Source: Sipunculus nudus (taxonomy: Eukaryota; Annelida; Sipuncula; Golfingiida; Sipunculidae). Taken from it: a DNA stretch of 64,000 nucleotides. The notes beneath the pieces are model-generated. The model worked only from the letters and a program-made list of their open reading frames with translations. It made no database searches and was not told the origin of the DNA. The DNA lies in assembly GCA_026874595.1 (NCBI GenBank), contig CM049321.1, positions 4,393,479-4,457,478 of the forward strand, given 5' to 3'. The number at the start of each line of letters is the position of its first letter. Within the stretch, counting starts at the first letter, position 1. This document shows, piece by piece, positions 23,129 to 34,606 of this stretch. The translations under genes and the position numbers were made by a program.

Positions 23129-25254
23129 TTTTTGATTCTTAAACTACAAAAAAAATATTGCTTAACTGCGTATTATTTGGAAAATAAAATGTTAGCTTAG
23201 TTTCATGATTTAAACCCGGCAAGAATTAATTCCAACATAGAATTAAATATTAAATTGACCAATTGATTTGTATGGTCACATGTTATCATTTCAGCAAAGA
23301 AGCTTTAGAAGAATTCGTTGATGTGAAGATAAAAAAAAAGTTTCATTGCATGCATTTGCTTCGTTTATTCACATAGTATTAACAGTCAAAATTGTCAATA
23401 TCTGTACGGAACATTTACAATATAACCTTGTGTAAAGAAGCCAGCAAACCACTTTGTATGGAATTCAAGATCACCTCAGGAAGAAAAGTTGTATTTGTAT
23501 TTTCTGACCTTCCGGTTTACACATATATTTTGTTTTTATACATGTAAACTTCCGAAGTTTAAAAGCCTGTGCATATATAATGCATGTCATCCATGTCATC
23601 CAAAAATATTGCTGACCTAGCCACAAAGCGGAGGTGTTTTATTCATTCTAAGGAGAACTCCCAAAAATAAGCATGCACATGGCCTTCGATGGCAAAGTGG
23701 TTACACATACAATATGGATAGTCTCGCAGTCGTTAATCCTGTCCCATAACAACGTGATGTGAATAATTTAATTTTAATCCTCTATATCTGATATTTAACT
23801 TCTGATACTCGATGGTAGTTAATCACAAGAACACAGTGGTACATCAAACATTTATTAAAATCGAAAATTCTTCTTTTGTATCTTTCTATAAATACCCGCT
23901 ACCCTGTAACATTATCACAACCTCCCCTTGGAACTTAACGGTAATGAGAAAAAGTGTTACATTTAACAGTAGAAAAGTGATTTATAGCCAAATGTGAAAT
24001 CACGTGAGGGAGAATATTCTACAATTTATAATCGTCGATTTATCCACCAGTACTGTCCCATGAGCCTAATTTTCAAGTTTGCTGCATAACCCTTCCTTGC
24101 TCATTTATAGGTTTGACATTAACCTACCTTGTAAATAATTTAGGATTGTATAAGCAGGCTGACTGTGAGTAATATGCACGACATCCATCATTGTAGTCTT
24201 TTTACTTTATTCATTAAAGTTTTCACTGCATATAAAGTTAATTAACTATAATTCGGCTGATTTGCCCTTTAAGATCATGGCCATGGTCATCATATTTCGA
24301 GCAAATTCGAGAACTTTGTTTAAACTTGTGTGTCAAATTGGAGTACAAACTCTGCAGTATTTCAAAATTTGTGTCAGATTTGAGGGGAAATATGCAATAC
24401 CTCCTTAGTTATAAGATTTACAAATAACCATGAGGCCACCTTTCCATACATGCGGATTTTTGTGCATGAGGGATCCGCATGCAGAAAGCCTCTCTCCAGA
24501 CGTTCGGTCCCCCCATGTGGATGAGCCATAATTGTGATAAACGCATGCACTTATGACCATACTTTCTTAAATTTCAGTGTAATGTTTTAATTCAATATTC
24601 ATTGTAAACACTTAAACTAGCTGGTGAGGCAGATTGAAGCGGATTTATATCTTATCTCAGAAGCCAGGCTTACATGGTCGCTAATTCCTTTCACACTTTA
24701 CCTAGAGCCCGTCTATGGGCCGTACCTCAATGAAAGACTGGTCGTATATTCTTTGCTGCAGCCGTATAAGCTCAGTCATCTCTTTTTTTTTTTTTTTTCT
24801 TTCAAGGGCAAGGGCAAATACCTGCTAAATAAATGCATTGTGGCTCCACCAGTAGTCAAAAACTGATGAAATTAGTCGTGATTCCGTTTTCACTCGGCAT
24901 AATGGTAAATCCCTATGCATGTTTGATCAATTTCTGACCGCATAAATACACGCATGACTCGTACGAGTTACTGGACATAACCTAACTTGTTCGCGATACA
25001 GGAAATGACTCGTTACCAAAAAGACAGATTTTCAGTTTAGTTTGTAAGTTCACATGTATTCCTTTATGTTATCACTCGTAGCCTAATGTGAAGATGATAT
25101 GTTTTTTGCAACGGTATTAATGCAACATGATGGACGAATGTCACAGTACATCCCCTTGTATGGCTTGTATCACGTGTTCACGACTCAAGTTAGGATTACC
25201 AATCCAATATAAATGCCTAACTGGTAGTTAATGGATAGGTCAAACGTGTTCAGA
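23129..25254. other. Intergenic, no gene seen
   Basis: AT-rich. A 9-bp stem hairpin (CATGCGGAT / ATCCGCATG) lies at 24449-24481 and a poly-T run near 24784-24799. Confidence 0.4.
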
Positions 25255-25338
25255 ACGGGACATGTTAACGAACGAATGGATATCAGACAAAGGGCCATCG
25301 CAAAAGCTAAGATGACTTACAATCAGCTGAGCTGAAAA
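25255..25338 (+). mobile_element. Solo 3' end of the CAGCTGAGCT repeat family
   Basis: The phrases GGACATGTTAACGAACGAAT and GATGACTTACAATCAGCTGA, ending in GCTGA, match the 3' end of the element at 28451-30366 (GTTAACGGACAGAC, GATGACTAACAGTCAGCTGA, GCTAA). Confidence 0.5.
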
Positions 25339-26199
25339 GTCTCCAACTTGCTCATTCCATTCGTTACTCTCCATTTTTTATGCTATACCGGTAGACGCAA
25401 GCCGATATTCCAAATTTCTATGTTCACCAGAAGTCATCACCATTACCACGTTTTAGTTTGATGCTGTACATTCCGAGAATGGTGTCTACTACTTTCCAGC
25501 GCCTATACTCCTCTAAGTACATATATATGTGATGTTTAATTAGACATTTTTGCCCCTGCCGATAGCACTTTAAGGATCCTAATGTGTGTAATGTAAAAAA
25601 AAGTGCACCTACTTCCGTCTATATTCACCTAACCATAGGATGCTGTATGTATGTATTGATAGATAGGCTTGTATAATTACAATTGTAAATTTAAATAGCG
25701 CCGATCGTACCAATTTTGATTATCTTCAGACGCTTTACAATTATAAGAGCTTTAAGCTCAAAACTGGCTGTATGAATATGATTTAGCTTTTTCTGAAATT
25801 ACATCCGATCCCCAATCTTCCTTAAGAATCTAGGTAGACTTTACCAAAGTTGCGGGCCTGCTGCACTGAACGATTCTGAAAAATTCGTAGCATTCTTATG
25901 TCAGTCTTTGGAAGGCCGCAATAAACAGAAGTTGTATAATATGGCAAAGTATTAAGCTGCATATTATTATATTAATATACTGAAAGTAAAATATTATTAA
26001 TGAGACTTTGGTTCTATTTCTAAGATTACTATGAAATATTATATTTCTAAATCTCGGTTAGAGTTAATCTAAACTGGAAATATACTTTTTTTTTAACCTT
26101 ATACTAAATTGTGATACACAGATACACCCAATATCACACACACACACATTTCCACACCCGTGTATATGTATATACCTTTTTACTGTCAATATGACACAT

Positions 26200-26242
<43 letters not shown>

Positions 26243-26414
26243 TTAATCACGTTTCAAATATATTACAATTAAGTATAAGTTTTAGAAAATAGAGTATTAT
26301 GTTTCCAGTAAAAGTTAATTCTAAACCTGGTTTAAATTTCCTATTAAACTCATAAATGGATAAAAAGTCTATAATTCTATAAATTTTTATATTTCATTAT
26401 ATTTCAATATATAA
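25339..26414. other. Intergenic; (AT)n at 26202-26236
   Basis: AT-rich with a CA/AT microsatellite region. No gene supported. Confidence 0.45.
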
Positions 26415-27205
26415 CTAGAATACGGGTAGTCGACAAGCGACTACGTGTATCCGCCAAAATCAGAGTGGAACGGGTAAGGCATTGATTGAGTGGCAAGGGG
26501 AAATAGAGTGAGGTGTGTTGCATATTAGCATGGATGTCTGCAGCCAAAATGTGTATGTAGGTTGCGCCACCTACCATAAAATCCAGAAAGCTATCCAAGT
26601 TGTATACATATGCAAAGTTTTAGGCAGATAAGTCAAACCACTACATGTATATGAGTGATTTTATCCTACAGCAGACAAACAGAAGGACTTTTGCTAAAAT
26701 GGTGGCAGGTGGCGCCACCAATTTTGTGTATGATTAAAAGCTATGATAGATCTATACACATGCAAAATTTCAGGGGGTATGTCCAACCAGTCCTGAGATA
26801 TAAGCCTGAATGTCTGCAGCATTAACATAAATGCAGGTGACGCCATCTGCCAAAAAAATCGAGAAAGCTATCCTAGATGTATAAACACGCAAAATTTTAG
26901 GCACATAAGTCAAACCACTACTGAGATATGAGTGATTTTAGCCCACGGCAGACAGACGGACGCTGTGCAAAAAAGGTTAAGGTGGTCCCCCAAGTTTTGT
27001 ATATGATAAAGAGGTATGTGAGATCTATACACATGCAAAATTTTGGCCCAATCGGTCAAACGGTTCCCGAGATATAAGCATGGATGTCTGCAGCATGAAC
27101 GTGAATGTAGGTGGCGCCACCTGTCTTAAAATCAAGAAAGCTATCCAAGATGTTGAAATTCCATGCCGAATAAGTCAAACCACGGCACGATAGTCATAGT
27201 CAAAT
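26415..27205. mobile_element. Second, right-truncated copy of the 17.3-kb element
   Basis: Starts with the same GTAGTCG-ACAAG-CGACTAC hairpin and TATCCGCCAAAATCAGAGTG as 17298 and runs collinearly through the GGTGGCGCCACC-bearing units (near 26705 and 27112). The inverted right end (TTTTGGCGGATA) is absent. The left third is very similar between the copies, suggesting moderately recent activity. Confidence 0.78.
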
Positions 27206-27279
27206 CTCTTCTAGATTCATTTTTTTATTGTGTGGTACAACTATCTCTTCCTATACAAAAGACTGTTCCTTCCGTAGCA

Positions 27280-27830
27280 TTCGACTACTGACTGTGCAAA
27301 AGTCCCTGCCAACTTCCTCCCTGGTCTTACTATTGCCGGGGTCCCTCCAGTTCCCTTCCTGGCCTTTTGGTGCCTCATGGACCGACCACTCCGTGGCCTT
27401 ACACAGGGGAGGACACAGGAATTTAGAATAAGGGGGCTCACTTTGCTAAGTCGCGTAGCAGGTGCCGAGGGGCGAAGCGGGGGATGGGGGATAATTGTCT
27501 AGGTGTAGAAATTTTTTTTGAAAATTTAGGTTGTAATCATGCAATCTGGGGTCCTTTAAATGCATTATAAGCAAACATACATTGTAACTGTTCTAGATAT
27601 ATTTGGTGTACTGTAAGATCCCCCCCCCCAGATTTTATTGGTTAGTTCGGAAAAAGGAGCCCCCCCCCCCCCCAAAAAAAAAAAAAAAAAAAAAAATCCG
27701 CCCCTATTACAAGGTAAAAGTCACCGCCCACTCCCTCCCTGGCCTTTAAAACTGGAGTCACGACCTATTCCCTCCCTCGCCTTATCGTGCTAGAGTCATT
27801 GCCAGCGTTCTACTGACCACTTTTCTCCAT
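27280..27830. repeat. Diverged CCTCCCTGGCCTT minisatellite interrupted by a MITE
   Basis: Units of about 45 bp containing CCTCCCTGGCCTT and GTCACCGCC/GTCCCTGCC recur at 27300-27400 and again at 27712-27800. A 303-bp element interrupts them. Confidence 0.55.
27404..27706. mobile_element. hAT-like MITE with 5-bp target duplication
   Basis: Begins CAGGGGAGGA and ends TCCGCCCCTA (inverted complement TAGGGGCGGA). It is flanked on both sides by TTACA (27399-27403 and 27707-27711). The interior holds poly-C and poly-A runs and no ORF. CAGGG ends with 5-bp duplications fit non-autonomous hAT-type elements. Related copies are at 33025 and 46928. Confidence 0.75.
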
Positions 27831-28450
27831 ATCCATTGTTTCGAATGTCATCAAAAATATTTCAAAACATTATGTATTTAGATATGAAGAACATTCTCAA
27901 TAAATTTTAAATTAATATTATGGAAGATGAGCAATGGACAGAGAGATACTATTGGAAAGAATGGAGAAACATGTTAACAACTAGACAGAACATTAGATAA
28001 TTAGGGGTGTACTTGAAGAGGTTCGGCATCCAGATCCGGTCTTACATATGTTGTTACTGTCGTATCCATTCATCCAAACATTTCACAGACACTCGTTTAA
28101 GACTAAAAAACACACACAAGATATTAGTAAGTCAAAATCTAGCCTATTTGTTTATTCTATATATTGAATCTTGAGGAAGCGCTCTGGTCGTTGAAAAAAT
28201 TTAGTACCATATATACGTCACCATTTACTTAGCTTTGGGATGTTCCGCTATTTATTGAGAGCAGAAACCGGAGCATTAGGACCAAGCGAGTTTTACTGAT
28301 TTTAATGACGATCACTTCACGAACACTCCTTTCTAGTGATGAGCTATACTGTAACCGATCAAGTGCAACAACGTAGCCAATATACATATATACATATTTG
28401 TGAGGAGAAACAGAAAAGCCCCTCCCCCCCCCCCCCCAAAAAAAAAAAAA
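27831..28450. other. Intergenic, C/A homopolymer runs
   Basis: No gene. A C-run followed by an A-run (28419-28450) resembles the interior of the nearby MITE. Confidence 0.35.
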
Positions 28451-30366
28451 CAGTGACCCATGGGTCATGACGCTCAGCTGACTGGGAAGGGATTTGCCAA
28501 AGGAAATTTTAATCATCTGAATGGTAGTATATACCCATTCAACTGAAGCATCAAACAGATTATCCAACAGGCCAAGATTGTGACTGTATTTATACATCTT
28601 AAAAAATAGAGAAAAAATGCATAAACTTTTTAAAGAAAAAACACAGGTGGTTCCACCAATCTGCAGAAACTAATAAAAACACTTAATGGTCAATATCCAT
28701 GCAAAGAATCATGGTGATCTCTACATTAGTTGTTCAGATACTTCAGCTTTTGTATCAAATTTTCCATTATTCTGAGGGATACTTCGGAGTCTTATAGCTT
28801 GAAGGATATGGGTTACAGAGACCTAATTTCAGGTTTCCACAGACATTTTTCATGGGCCTCCTTGCATGACAAGAACGAAGATTCTAAGTCCTGTTGTTAC
28901 AATTTGTGCCACGTTAACAGATGACAGCAACCTTAAAGGTCTCAGAAATAGAGAAAAAAAATCGTAAAAAAAAACCTTAACAAACACAGGTGGTGCCACC
29001 AGTCTGCAGAAACTGATGAAACACTCCATAATCAATACGCATGCAAAGAATCATGGTGATCTCTGCATTAGTTGTTCAGCAACTTCAGCTTTTGTATCAA
29101 CTTGTCCATTATTCTGAGGGATACTTCGGAGTCCTATAGCTTGAAGGATATTGGTAACAGAGACCTAATTTCAAGTTTCCATAGAGACTTTTCATGGGTC
29201 TCCAAGTGTGTCAAGAAGATTCTAGGTCCAGTTGTTATGATTTATGCCCTGTTAACAGATGTTCATATCTTTAAAGGTCTCAAAAATGGAGGAAAAAATT
29301 CGTAAAAAACCTGAACAAATACAGGTGGTGCTTTTAGTCTGCATAAACTGATGAAACACTCAATAATCAATATCGATACAAACAATTATGGTGATCGCTG
29401 CATTAGTTGTTCAGATACTTCAGCTTTTGTATCAATTTTTCCATTATTCTGAGCTGTACTTTGGAGTGCCATAGCTTAAAGGATATGGGTAACAGAGACC
29501 TAATTTCAGGTTTCCATGTAGACTTTTCATGGGTCTCCCTGTGTATCAAGATTGAAGATTCTAGGTCCAGTCGTTACGATTTGTACCCTGTTGACAGATA
29601 ACTACATCCTTTAAGGTCTCAAAAATAGAGAAAAAAATTATAAAAATTTGAAAAAAATACAGGTGGCCTCACCAGTCTGCAGGAACTGAAGGAACTCCTC
29701 TAAATCAATATGTATGCCAAAAATCATGACCATCAGTTTTGTAGTTATTGAGATGTTGCAGTTTGTTTTTATCAAATTTTCCATTATTCTGGGGGTTAAT
29801 TGGGAGCCCCACAGCTCAAAGGATATGGGTAACAGAGACCTTATTTCAGGTTTCCATGGAGACTTTTCATAGGTCTCTCACTGTGCGAGGAGTGCAGATT
29901 CTAGGTGCAGTCTTTACAACTTGTGCCCTGTTGACAGATGTTCACATTTCTAAAGGTCTCAAAAATAGAGAAAACAATTCGTAAAAAATCGAAAAAAACA
30001 GGTGGCGCCACCAGTCTGCAGACACTGATGAAAGATCTCATGATCAATATGTATGCAAAAAATTATGACCATCAGTGATGTAGTTAATGAGATATTGAAG
30101 TTTTTGTATGAAATTTTTTAATATTCTGGGGGGTACTTTGGGGCCCAATAGCTCGAAGGATATGGGTAACAGAGACCTAATTTCTGGTTTCCAAGGAGAT
30201 TTTTCATGGACCTCTCAGAATGTTAAGATACAAGATTCTTGGTCCAGCGGTTACGATTTGTGCCAGGTTAACGGACAGACACACGGACAGTAGGACGAAC
30301 GGACAAACGGACGACGGACAATGAGTGATCGCTACAGCCCAGATGACTAACAGTCAGCTGAGCTAA
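28451..30366 (+). mobile_element. Element with palindromic 5' end and five 340-bp internal units
   Basis: The 5' end has the perfect palindrome TGACCCATGGGTCA (28454-28467) and then GCTCAGCTGACTG. The 3' end has AACAGTCAGCTGAGCTAA, so GCTCAGCTGACTG occurs inverted at both ends. Inside are five diverged units spaced 336-341 bp (GGTGG...CCACC near 28645, 28986, 29324, 29660, 29999), each with ACAGAGACCTAATTTCAGG and GATTCTAGGTCCAG. A GGACAGAC/GGACGG-rich zone precedes the 3' end. The short ORFs recur in register with the units and look like by-products. A 3' CTAA after a small palindrome recalls Helitron ends, but this is unproven. Confidence 0.8.
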
Positions 30367-30808
30367 AAACGAACAGGAATTAGGCCACGGTAACCTTATT
30401 TTGTTTTTGGTATGGGAATTTTCGGTAATCTTACCAGGTTACTGTAATTTAACGGTTTAAGAATACAACCTGATATCTAGAAATATTAAAAGGCCAAGTA
30501 GGGGTACAGTAACAGTACCCACAATTCTCAAAACACTAAGTTACGGAAAAGGCATTAATACTCGTATGCATTTAATCTTATATTTAATCATTTTAATATT
30601 TTTTTAACTTGATACCACAACAATTCCAGATCAATAATACACAATACAACAGGTAATATATTAAGTTCGTTTTCATTCTTCGGTTTTATAATCAATATTT
30701 ACAAATATAACAATATACTTCCAAGCAAACAAATCTCATACTAAAACAATCACGTTATTTTGCTGACATGCATGAATATGTTTGTCAGCTATAAATTTAA
30801 TGTAATAT

Positions 30809-30886
<78 letters not shown>

Positions 30887-31064
30887 TGTGTGTGAAAGAG
30901 CAGTTTCAATATAAAGTTATTAAACATGTGTGCTGACCCCTAGTGCCTGGAAGTAGTACGACCTCACAATAAATTGTTATTATATAAACAGTAATTATAT
31001 CAGTCAAACAGTTTTCTAAACACAAAATGACTTTTGCATTAAGGTCTTAGTGTTAGCTAACAAA
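30367..31064. other. Intergenic with compound AT/GA/TG microsatellite
   Basis: 30806-30840 is AT alternation, 30841-30884 a pure GA run and 30885-30894 a TG run. No gene. Confidence 0.6.
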
Positions 31065-31902
31065 CGACCCATGGGTTATGATGCTCAGCTGACAAGCAGT
31101 TTCTATGATGTTAAAGGTTTATGTTCAAAACTATTTCTCACATTCTCAAGTACTTGTTTGCCAATTTTGTTGATTAGCCTTTTTATATGAAGAGTGAAAT
31201 TAACTGTTTCAGGGTATTACAGGATTCCACTGCTGTGAAAGGGACATCACTGATGTATTTTGACATCTGGTCTGAAAAAATATGAGTAATAATGAGTAAA
31301 ATAGAGAAAAAAAATAAAGATGGTACTACCAGTCTTGTTCAACTGAGAAAGTTCGAATACAAAAGATGATCACACATCTGTGAATTCAATTTAATTACTG
31401 TCAGTTGGTATTCTCAAAAATAAGTAATAACTTGAAAATTATAGGTGGCTTCATTGGTCAGATATTAACATGCTAAGCAAATTGAATGACAATTACTAAC
31501 TATGATACTTTTGCTCTTTTACAAAATTTCACTCAAAAATGGAAAATCTGCTGGAAACACTAATAATGCCATGTAACATTTATGAAGAGCAAGATGGTCA
31601 AATTATGCTACCATTTTGCATGTTGACAGGAATATGAGTTACTGAGGCACATATTTTAAATTTTGTGATCTGATGGTGAATTTTTTCAAAGAACCCTGAA
31701 CAGTGAGAACATTTTATCATTCATGGTGATAAGAATCCTGCGTTTCCAAATGTTATGTTTCCATGGAGACTTTACCAGCATCTGTCTGGATGTTAGAAAA
31801 GATCTTTCTAGCCCTAACAATTACAATTTGTGCCCTGCTAAATGATGAAGTGATGAATGAAAATCCTATAACTATAGCATGATTGAAAATCAGCTAAGCT
31901 AA
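31065..31902 (+). mobile_element. Shorter, diverged member of the same element family
   Basis: The 5' end GACCCATGGGT then GCTCAGCTGAC, and the 3' end ATCAGCTAAGCTAA, match the element at 28451. The interior keeps TTTCCATGGAGACTTT, CTAGCCCTAACAATTACAAT and TTTGTGCCCTG, but only about two decayed units. Confidence 0.7.
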
Positions 31903-33019
31903 TAATTCAGATAGCACAAATATCTAACAACATTAAAACCAAGATGTGTAAACCTTTCCTATCAATGCAATATTTTAACTAATCCAAAACAAAATTTAGA
32001 CACTTCTCTCCTTACACTTGGTCCACCATTCTAAAACCTGTCGCTGATATTTGGATACATTGTGTGGACAATCAAAACATACAAACACTGGCTAAAACAT
32101 AACCTCTGCAAATTTCATTGGCATTGGTGTTGGAGAGCAAATAACATATTGTACAAGTAACCTGATTTTTTTGGCATGGATTGTTTTGTTTGGTGATGAA
32201 GGATTGGGGTCCGGACTTGGACATGAGTCAACTTTTTCAGGGACTCTGATCTAGACTCGATGGTCCCGGACTCAAATGTGTTCTCAGATGTAAAGACCTG
32301 AGAAATCAGACCAGGCCAAATCCTTGTCCAGTAGAATTTGAACTCTGTCAGATATTTTACAGACTTATGTACATGTGTGAATATGAACAGAATATTACAA
32401 AATAACGCAGCAGAAAAGTGTAGTTGAGGCTTCAGCTGATCATGTATATCCCTATACGGAACCAGACCAGTTCCCTCACCAACAACAAAAGAGGAGAGAA
32501 GAGGATGATTCCAGTAATTTGGCCTCCAGCATATTTTATGGAGAAGAACAGAAGCAACCTGTATAAAGAAATTTTGAGAATTCCATACCAAGCCAAGCCC
32601 AAAGAGGTCCAAGACGCATTCCCAGGTCAGCTCCAGAACAACAGGCACCAAGTCCAAGCAGCGAAGTCTAATGGGCAAGCAGAGCAGCAGCTGCCACATC
32701 CATGCACTCCATGATGAACACTGGTACACCGTCTACATCTGCATACCAACAGTTTAGGCATGCCTAGAACTCATTATTTGAACGTTTTAGAGTGTGTTTT
32801 TGGCTTTCTTCATCAGCAACAAAATAATAACACTATATATTTCAAGATTTGCTCAGTATCAGGAGCTATAAATGTAATTAACCATTATAGTAAAGACGTG
32901 TGTGAAATAACTTAATAATGTACATGATAATCTGAAATGTTACATTTAAAATTGCTTATTAAAGATATTGGACTCTGAACTGGACAGGGGTTCCAAATGA
33001 CTCAGACTCAATGAAGGTG
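31903..33019. other. Intergenic with degenerate GGACTC/GGACTT repeats
   Basis: A GGACTT/GGACTC-rich segment near 32205-32290 and again near 32970-33020 suggests a decayed dispersed repeat. A minus-strand frame of 204 codons (32115-32729) and an opposite frame (32424-32714) show no domain. I do not regard either as a gene. Confidence 0.35.
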
Positions 33020-33024
33020 GACTT

Positions 33025-33162
33025 CAGGTGTGGATCCAGAGGGTGGTTTTCAGGGTCGAAACCCATCCCCCCCCTTTCTCTGAACCAACGACCTTTTTTA
33101 GACAATTTTTATGCATGACAACCATTGACCCCTCCCTGGAAAACATCATGGATCCACACCTG
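33025..33162. mobile_element. 138-bp hAT-like MITE with perfect 14-bp TIRs
   Basis: CAGGTGTGGATCCA at the left and TGGATCCACACCTG at the right are exact inverted complements. GACTT lies on both sides (33020-33024 and 33163-33167). The flank is itself rich in GGACTT words, so the target duplication could partly be chance here. Confidence 0.7.
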
Positions 33163-33250
33163 GACTTGGAACTCAAACTTCAAGGACTCGGACTTGGACT
33201 AGAGTAGCTGGACTCGGAATTTCACTCAAACTCTGACGGTGTGGACTCGA

Positions 33251-34606
33251 CTAGATCACTGGTTTTGTACGATGGATCCCGTGAGTTTTCTCATGAAAGA
33301 GAAGATTATTAGCTCTCAGGAAACATTTCCCGCAAGTAGCACACTTATGTGATCTCTCCTTTGAATGTGTCTTTGTGTGGTTAATCAAATCTGAGGATGA
33401 CGTGAAAGATTTACCGCATAAACTACACTTGAACGGTTTTTCTCCAGTGTGGATTCTCCGATGGACGTGAAGCCCAGAGGCCCAAGAAAAGGTTTTTCCA
33501 CATATATCACATTTGTACGGTTTATCTTTGGTGTGAGTGCGAGTGTGGCTAACAAGCTCAGACATCGTGGTGAAAACTTTGTCACATATCGTACAGCGGA
33601 AAGGTCGCTCTCCCGTGTGTGTACGCCGATGTACCACAAGGCCTGCTGAACGTGAAAACCTTTTACCGCAATACTCGCAGTGGAATGGTCTTTTTGGTGA
33701 GTGTGTAATCTTATGTGCAGAAAGGCGAGACGAACACGTGAAACTCTTACCACACTGATCACATTTGAAAGGTTTTTCACCAGTGTGGACTCGTCTGTGA
33801 TTGGTCAGATCAGAAAACAATGTGTAGCAACGACCACATACATCGCACTTAAAAGCTTTCTCACCAGCATGGGTGAACCTGTGTTTCAGCAGAGTAGATG
33901 ACTGTGCAAAGTTGCGGTAACATATACTGCACTGGTATGGTTTCTCACCTGTGTGTATTTTCATATGCTCGGACAGAATTGATGAACGTGAAAAACACTG
34001 GTTACAATGTCTACAGGAGAAGGGCTTCTCGCCCTTGTGGGTCAGTACATGTCTTGCTAAAGTAGAGGCCCATGAGAACATCTTGTCACATATTTCACAT
34101 TTAAATGGTTTGGCTCCAGTATGCCTCACTTGGTGTCGCTCAAGATGGGCAAAAGACATGAACTTCAAATCACAATGGTCACATTTGAGCTCACCTGTAT
34201 CAGATATGTTCTTAATATAAGTTTTCTTTTTCTTGGTATACCTTTTGTTTTTTAATACTTTGACTGATGGACCAGAAGACTGCCTTGCCTGATCAAATCC
34301 TTCAGTATTTTGGTTATGCTCTCCATGTGTACTGTGACTTAAAACTTCAGTATAAACGTGAACTCTGATACCATCTAAATCATTATACTCAGTACTTGTA
34401 CCTTGCTGTTTCTCAGTGTAATCTTGTTTAATGAAACTGTGAATGTCCTCATTCATAATATTAACTCCACAAGGTCCATCAAAGCTTTGTACATCTCCAG
34501 GACAAAACTTTGCTGTATCTTCTTTATCACTGACAGAACTAACGGATGGTTTCACCTCTGCTTTTATGAAAGTTTCACAAGAAGACTTAGGTTCACTTTC
34601 TTCCAT
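33251..34606 (-). CDS. C2H2 zinc-finger protein, 11 fingers, 451 aa
   Basis: An uninterrupted frame ends in TAG at 33251. The ATG at 34606 is preceded in frame by TAA two codons upstream, which supports this start. Residues 1-140 are acidic and Ser/Thr-rich and include a SUMO-type site (FIKAEVKP, 13-20) and a basic stretch (KNKRYTKKKK, 119-128) that may act as a nuclear signal. From residue 142 to about 443 there are eleven consecutive C-x2-C-x12-H-x3-H fingers at 28-residue spacing, most joined by TGEKP-like linkers; every finger keeps its four zinc ligands. There is no KRAB, BTB, ZAD or SCAN domain. It is probably a nuclear sequence-specific DNA-binding regulator. The helix residues differ between fingers, implying a long composite site. 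It is a single exon here, though upstream 5' UTR exons are possible. Orthology cannot be assigned. Confidence 0.93.
   Translation of the reverse strand: MEESEPKSSCETFIKAEVKPSVSSVSDKEDTAKFCPGDVQSFDGPCGVNIMNEDIHSFIKQDYTEKQQGTSTEYNDLDGIRVHVYTEVLSHSTHGEHNQNTEGFDQARQSSGPSVKVLKNKRYTKKKKTYIKNISDTGELKCDHCDLKFMSFAHLERHQVRHTGAKPFKCEICDKMFSWASTLARHVLTHKGEKPFSCRHCNQCFSRSSILSEHMKIHTGEKPYQCSICYRNFAQSSTLLKHRFTHAGEKAFKCDVCGRCYTLFSDLTNHRRVHTGEKPFKCDQCGKSFTCSSRLSAHKITHSPKRPFHCEYCGKRFSRSAGLVVHRRTHTGERPFRCTICDKVFTTMSELVSHTRTHTKDKPYKCDICGKTFSWASGLHVHRRIHTGEKPFKCSLCGKSFTSSSDLINHTKTHSKERSHKCATCGKCFLRANNLLFHEKTHGIHRTKPVI

Noticed and set aside
24449-24481. Hairpin CATGCGGAT / ATCCGCATG as a regulatory or RNA element
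   Set aside because: A single 9-bp stem with no other supporting feature; expected occasionally by chance.
28165-28205. Second hammerhead-like motif (TTGAGGAAGCGC...GTTGAAAA)
   Set aside because: The core is TTGAGGA rather than CTGANGA and no convincing stem II forms.
28730-29984. A series of similar 61-78-codon frames beginning MFRYFSFCI or similar
   Set aside because: They are the same 340-bp repeat unit translated several times; no start context, splice sites or selection signal.
32115-32729. 204-codon minus-strand open frame
   Set aside because: Composition is Leu/Phe/Trp-rich without domains, it overlaps an opposite frame and it lies in DNA with decayed repeats; no splice or start context supports it.
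33385-34220. Additional frames inside the zinc-finger gene
   Set aside because: Alternative-frame shadows of the 11-finger coding sequence.
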